NCBI GenBank assembly: GCA_964444685.1
Contig: CAYUIG010000007.1
Coordinates: 1-64,000 of the forward strand
Reading direction: 5' to 3'
Origin: CAYUIG01 sp964444685
Lineage (GTDB): Bacteria > Gemmatimonadota > Gemmatimonadetes > Longimicrobiales > RSA9
DNA length: 64,000 nucleotides
The notes under the pieces were generated by a model. It was given only the letters and a program-made list of their open reading frames with translations, searched no databases and had not been told where the DNA came from. Positions 62,955 to 64,000 of the stretch are shown piece by piece. Numbering within the stretch: the first letter of the stretch is position 1; each line of letters begins with the position of its first letter. Position numbers and translations under genes: made by a program.

Positions 62955-63827
62955 TCACTCACGCACGCCGACGGCGCGCTCCTCCTCCGCGTGAAGGTCC
63001 TTCTCCTCGACAACCACTTCGGGCCGGCGCGGCTCGAAGAAGCGGACCGCGGTGACGCCGGACGCCACGAACGCGAGCCATGCGAGCCCGGCGAGGTATC
63101 CACCGAGCACATCGGAGGGATAGTGGACACCGAGGTACATGCGCGATGTGCCGATCGCGAGGATGATCAGGATGGCGAGTCCCCAGGTGAATCGGCGCAG
63201 TGTGGGCTTCGGCGCGAGCCGGGCGACGAGATATGCAACCGCACCGTACGCGATGACGGACGTCATGGCGTGCCCCGACGGGAACGAGAGCGAGTGCACG
63301 ATGTCGATGCCTTCGACGACCGCGGGGCGCGGCCGCTCGAACGCATCCTTGAGCACGCGGTTCAGGATCCAGCCGCCGACGTATCCGATGAGGAGCAGGT
63401 AAACGGACCAGCGGTGTCGCGTGAGCCAGAGGAACACGGATGCCACGGCGACGATCATGAAGAGCACGATGCCGTCGCCGAGTGTCGTGATCTCGAGCAT
63501 GATTGTGTCGACGCCGGGCGTGCGGTTCGCTTCGAACCACTGGAGCACGCGCTCGTCGGCGGCCTGCGTCGCGCCGCCGAGCACGATCCACGCGAACAGG
63601 GCGAAGAGCAGCACCGCACTGAGGCCGACGAGGAAGCCGACGGTCAGGAACGCGGCGATCGCGCCCCAGAAGCCGCGGATGTGACGCGCGATGAAGCGGA
63701 GGATAGAATAGATCAGGTCCGCGAACACGCGGAGCCGGCGGCGCTCGCTGCGCCGCCGGTCGGTACCGATCGGTCTCGTCACGCCCGTCCGCTCCTCCAT
63801 TGTGGATCGCGCGGGCGCAGGATGCAT
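62955..63827 (-). CDS. PAP2-family phosphatase
   Basis: This is a 290-residue membrane phosphatase with a basic 35-residue cytoplasmic head, about six helices and an acidic/arginine C-terminal tail. The motifs are KDAFERPRP, FPSGHAMTS and SRMYLGVHYPSDVLGG. It is diverged from its neighbour (different loops and tail), so the pair is not a recent duplication. The start at 63827 is only five bases from the start of the divergent ABC gene. ATG 63800 is an alternative. Neither has a good ribosome site, so the assignment is provisional. Confidence 0.85.
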   Translation of the reverse strand: MHPAPARSTMEERTGVTRPIGTDRRRSERRRLRVFADLIYSILRFIARHIRGFWGAIAAFLTVGFLVGLSAVLLFALFAWIVLGGATQAADERVLQWFEANRTPGVDTIMLEITTLGDGIVLFMIVAVASVFLWLTRHRWSVYLLLIGYVGGWILNRVLKDAFERPRPAVVEGIDIVHSLSFPSGHAMTSVIAYGAVAYLVARLAPKPTLRRFTWGLAILIILAIGTSRMYLGVHYPSDVLGGYLAGLAWLAFVASGVTAVRFFEPRRPEVVVEEKDLHAEEERAVGVRE

Positions 63828-63832
63828 GCCCG

Positions 63833-64000
63833 ATGCCCGGCATGATCGAACTCATCGAAATCACGAAGCGGTTTCCGCTCCGGCCCGCGTTCGGTCGCGC
63901 GCCCGAGACGGTGACCGCCCTGCGCGACCTCTCGCTCGAGATCCCGCGCGGTGCCACGTGGGCGTTCGTGGGTCCGAACGGCGCGGGCAAGAGCACCCTC
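63833..64000 (+). CDS. ABC transporter ATP-binding protein, N-terminal fragment
   Basis: The last 56 codons of the window encode the start of an ABC ATPase: MIELIEITKRFPLRP, an insertion FGRAPET, TALRDLSLEIPRG, and the Walker A GPNGAGKSTL at the edge. The sequence of the switch region suits ABC-2/NatA-type exporters. ATG 63833 or ATG 63842 could be the start. It is divergent from the PAP2 genes. The left-edge permease of the window is on the same strand but 63 kb away, so no pairing is implied. Confidence 0.85.
   Translation, partial: MPGMIELIEITKRFPLRPAFGRAPETVTALRDLSLEIPRGATWAFVGPNGAGKSTL

Overview
The window is high-GC DNA with dense, mostly protein-coding sequence. It contains two runs of exactly 100 N, so it is a draft scaffold or metagenome bin. 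No rRNA, tRNA or CRISPR array was seen. The complete alternative complex III operon (actA-F), a truncated copy of the membrane domain that opens TolB-like/cyclase-type proteins, DUF3303, DUF4180 and DinB genes, and many lipoproteins with a Gram-negative outer-membrane barrel suggest a Gemmatimonadota-like diderm. This assignment is inference from gene content, because no marker gene for taxonomy is present.

Layout. 0-3.1 kb: end of an ABC-2 permease, a TrmJ-like RNA methyltransferase and a FadD acyl-CoA ligase. 3.2-4.5 kb: a lower-GC zinc-ribbon gene that looks acquired, then an empty spacer. 4.5-8.2 kb: an ankyrin protein, a truncated membrane gene and small DUF3303, DinB and GlsB genes. 8.2-17.1 kb: metabolic genes, including a D-lactate-dehydrogenase-like flavo-Fe-S protein, a sulfatase, glutamate dehydrogenase and a PLP decarboxylase. 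The last two are divergent around a 15-bp dyad. 17.2-20.3 kb: TrkA/TrkH potassium uptake, a small membrane protein and a PRC-barrel protein cut by a gap. 20.4-23.4 kb: two paralogous genes of unknown function flank an amidohydrolase, and both carry the same 20-bp upstream element. 23.5-28.3 kb: an L,D-transpeptidase lipoprotein, a small membrane protein with a good sigma70-type promoter, a membrane-anchored GNAT protein and a secreted HEXXH protein.

28.3-35.8 kb holds actABCDEF on the minus strand, with overlapping stops and starts. It would carry electrons from quinol to cytochrome c. 35.9-42.1 kb: a membrane endonuclease/phosphatase-family protein, a lipoprotein, a histidine kinase, a thioredoxin-reductase-like flavoprotein and a GT2 glycosyltransferase. 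42.1-44.3 kb: TadG and two TadE pseudopilin-like genes. 44.6-47.3 kb: a tightly overlapping operon of lytic transglycosylase, DUF2188 protein and two Ku proteins. 47.3-48.8 kb: a gene-free tract of two families of dyad-symmetric tandem repeats around the second assembly gap.

48.8-58.6 kb (minus strand) has two parts. The first is a coupled NtrY-like kinase, lipoprotein, sigma-54 regulator, Omp85-like barrel and DUF4390 group. The second is a DUF255 thioredoxin-fold protein that has lost its CxxC, followed by LuxE-like and LuxC-like acyl-reductase subunits with no luciferase. 58.8-64 kb: an unknown protein, a cupredoxin lipoprotein, a GspE/PilB ATPase with an extra zinc-ribbon tail, a large inverted repeat, two PAP2 phosphatases and the start of an ABC ATPase.

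The most unusual items are the repeat tract at 47.4-48.6 kb, the beta-helix/Omp85 fusion, the luciferase-less LuxE/LuxC pair beside a redox-dead DUF255 protein, the transglycosylase/DUF2188/Ku/Ku operon, and the 20-bp element shared by the two paralogs.
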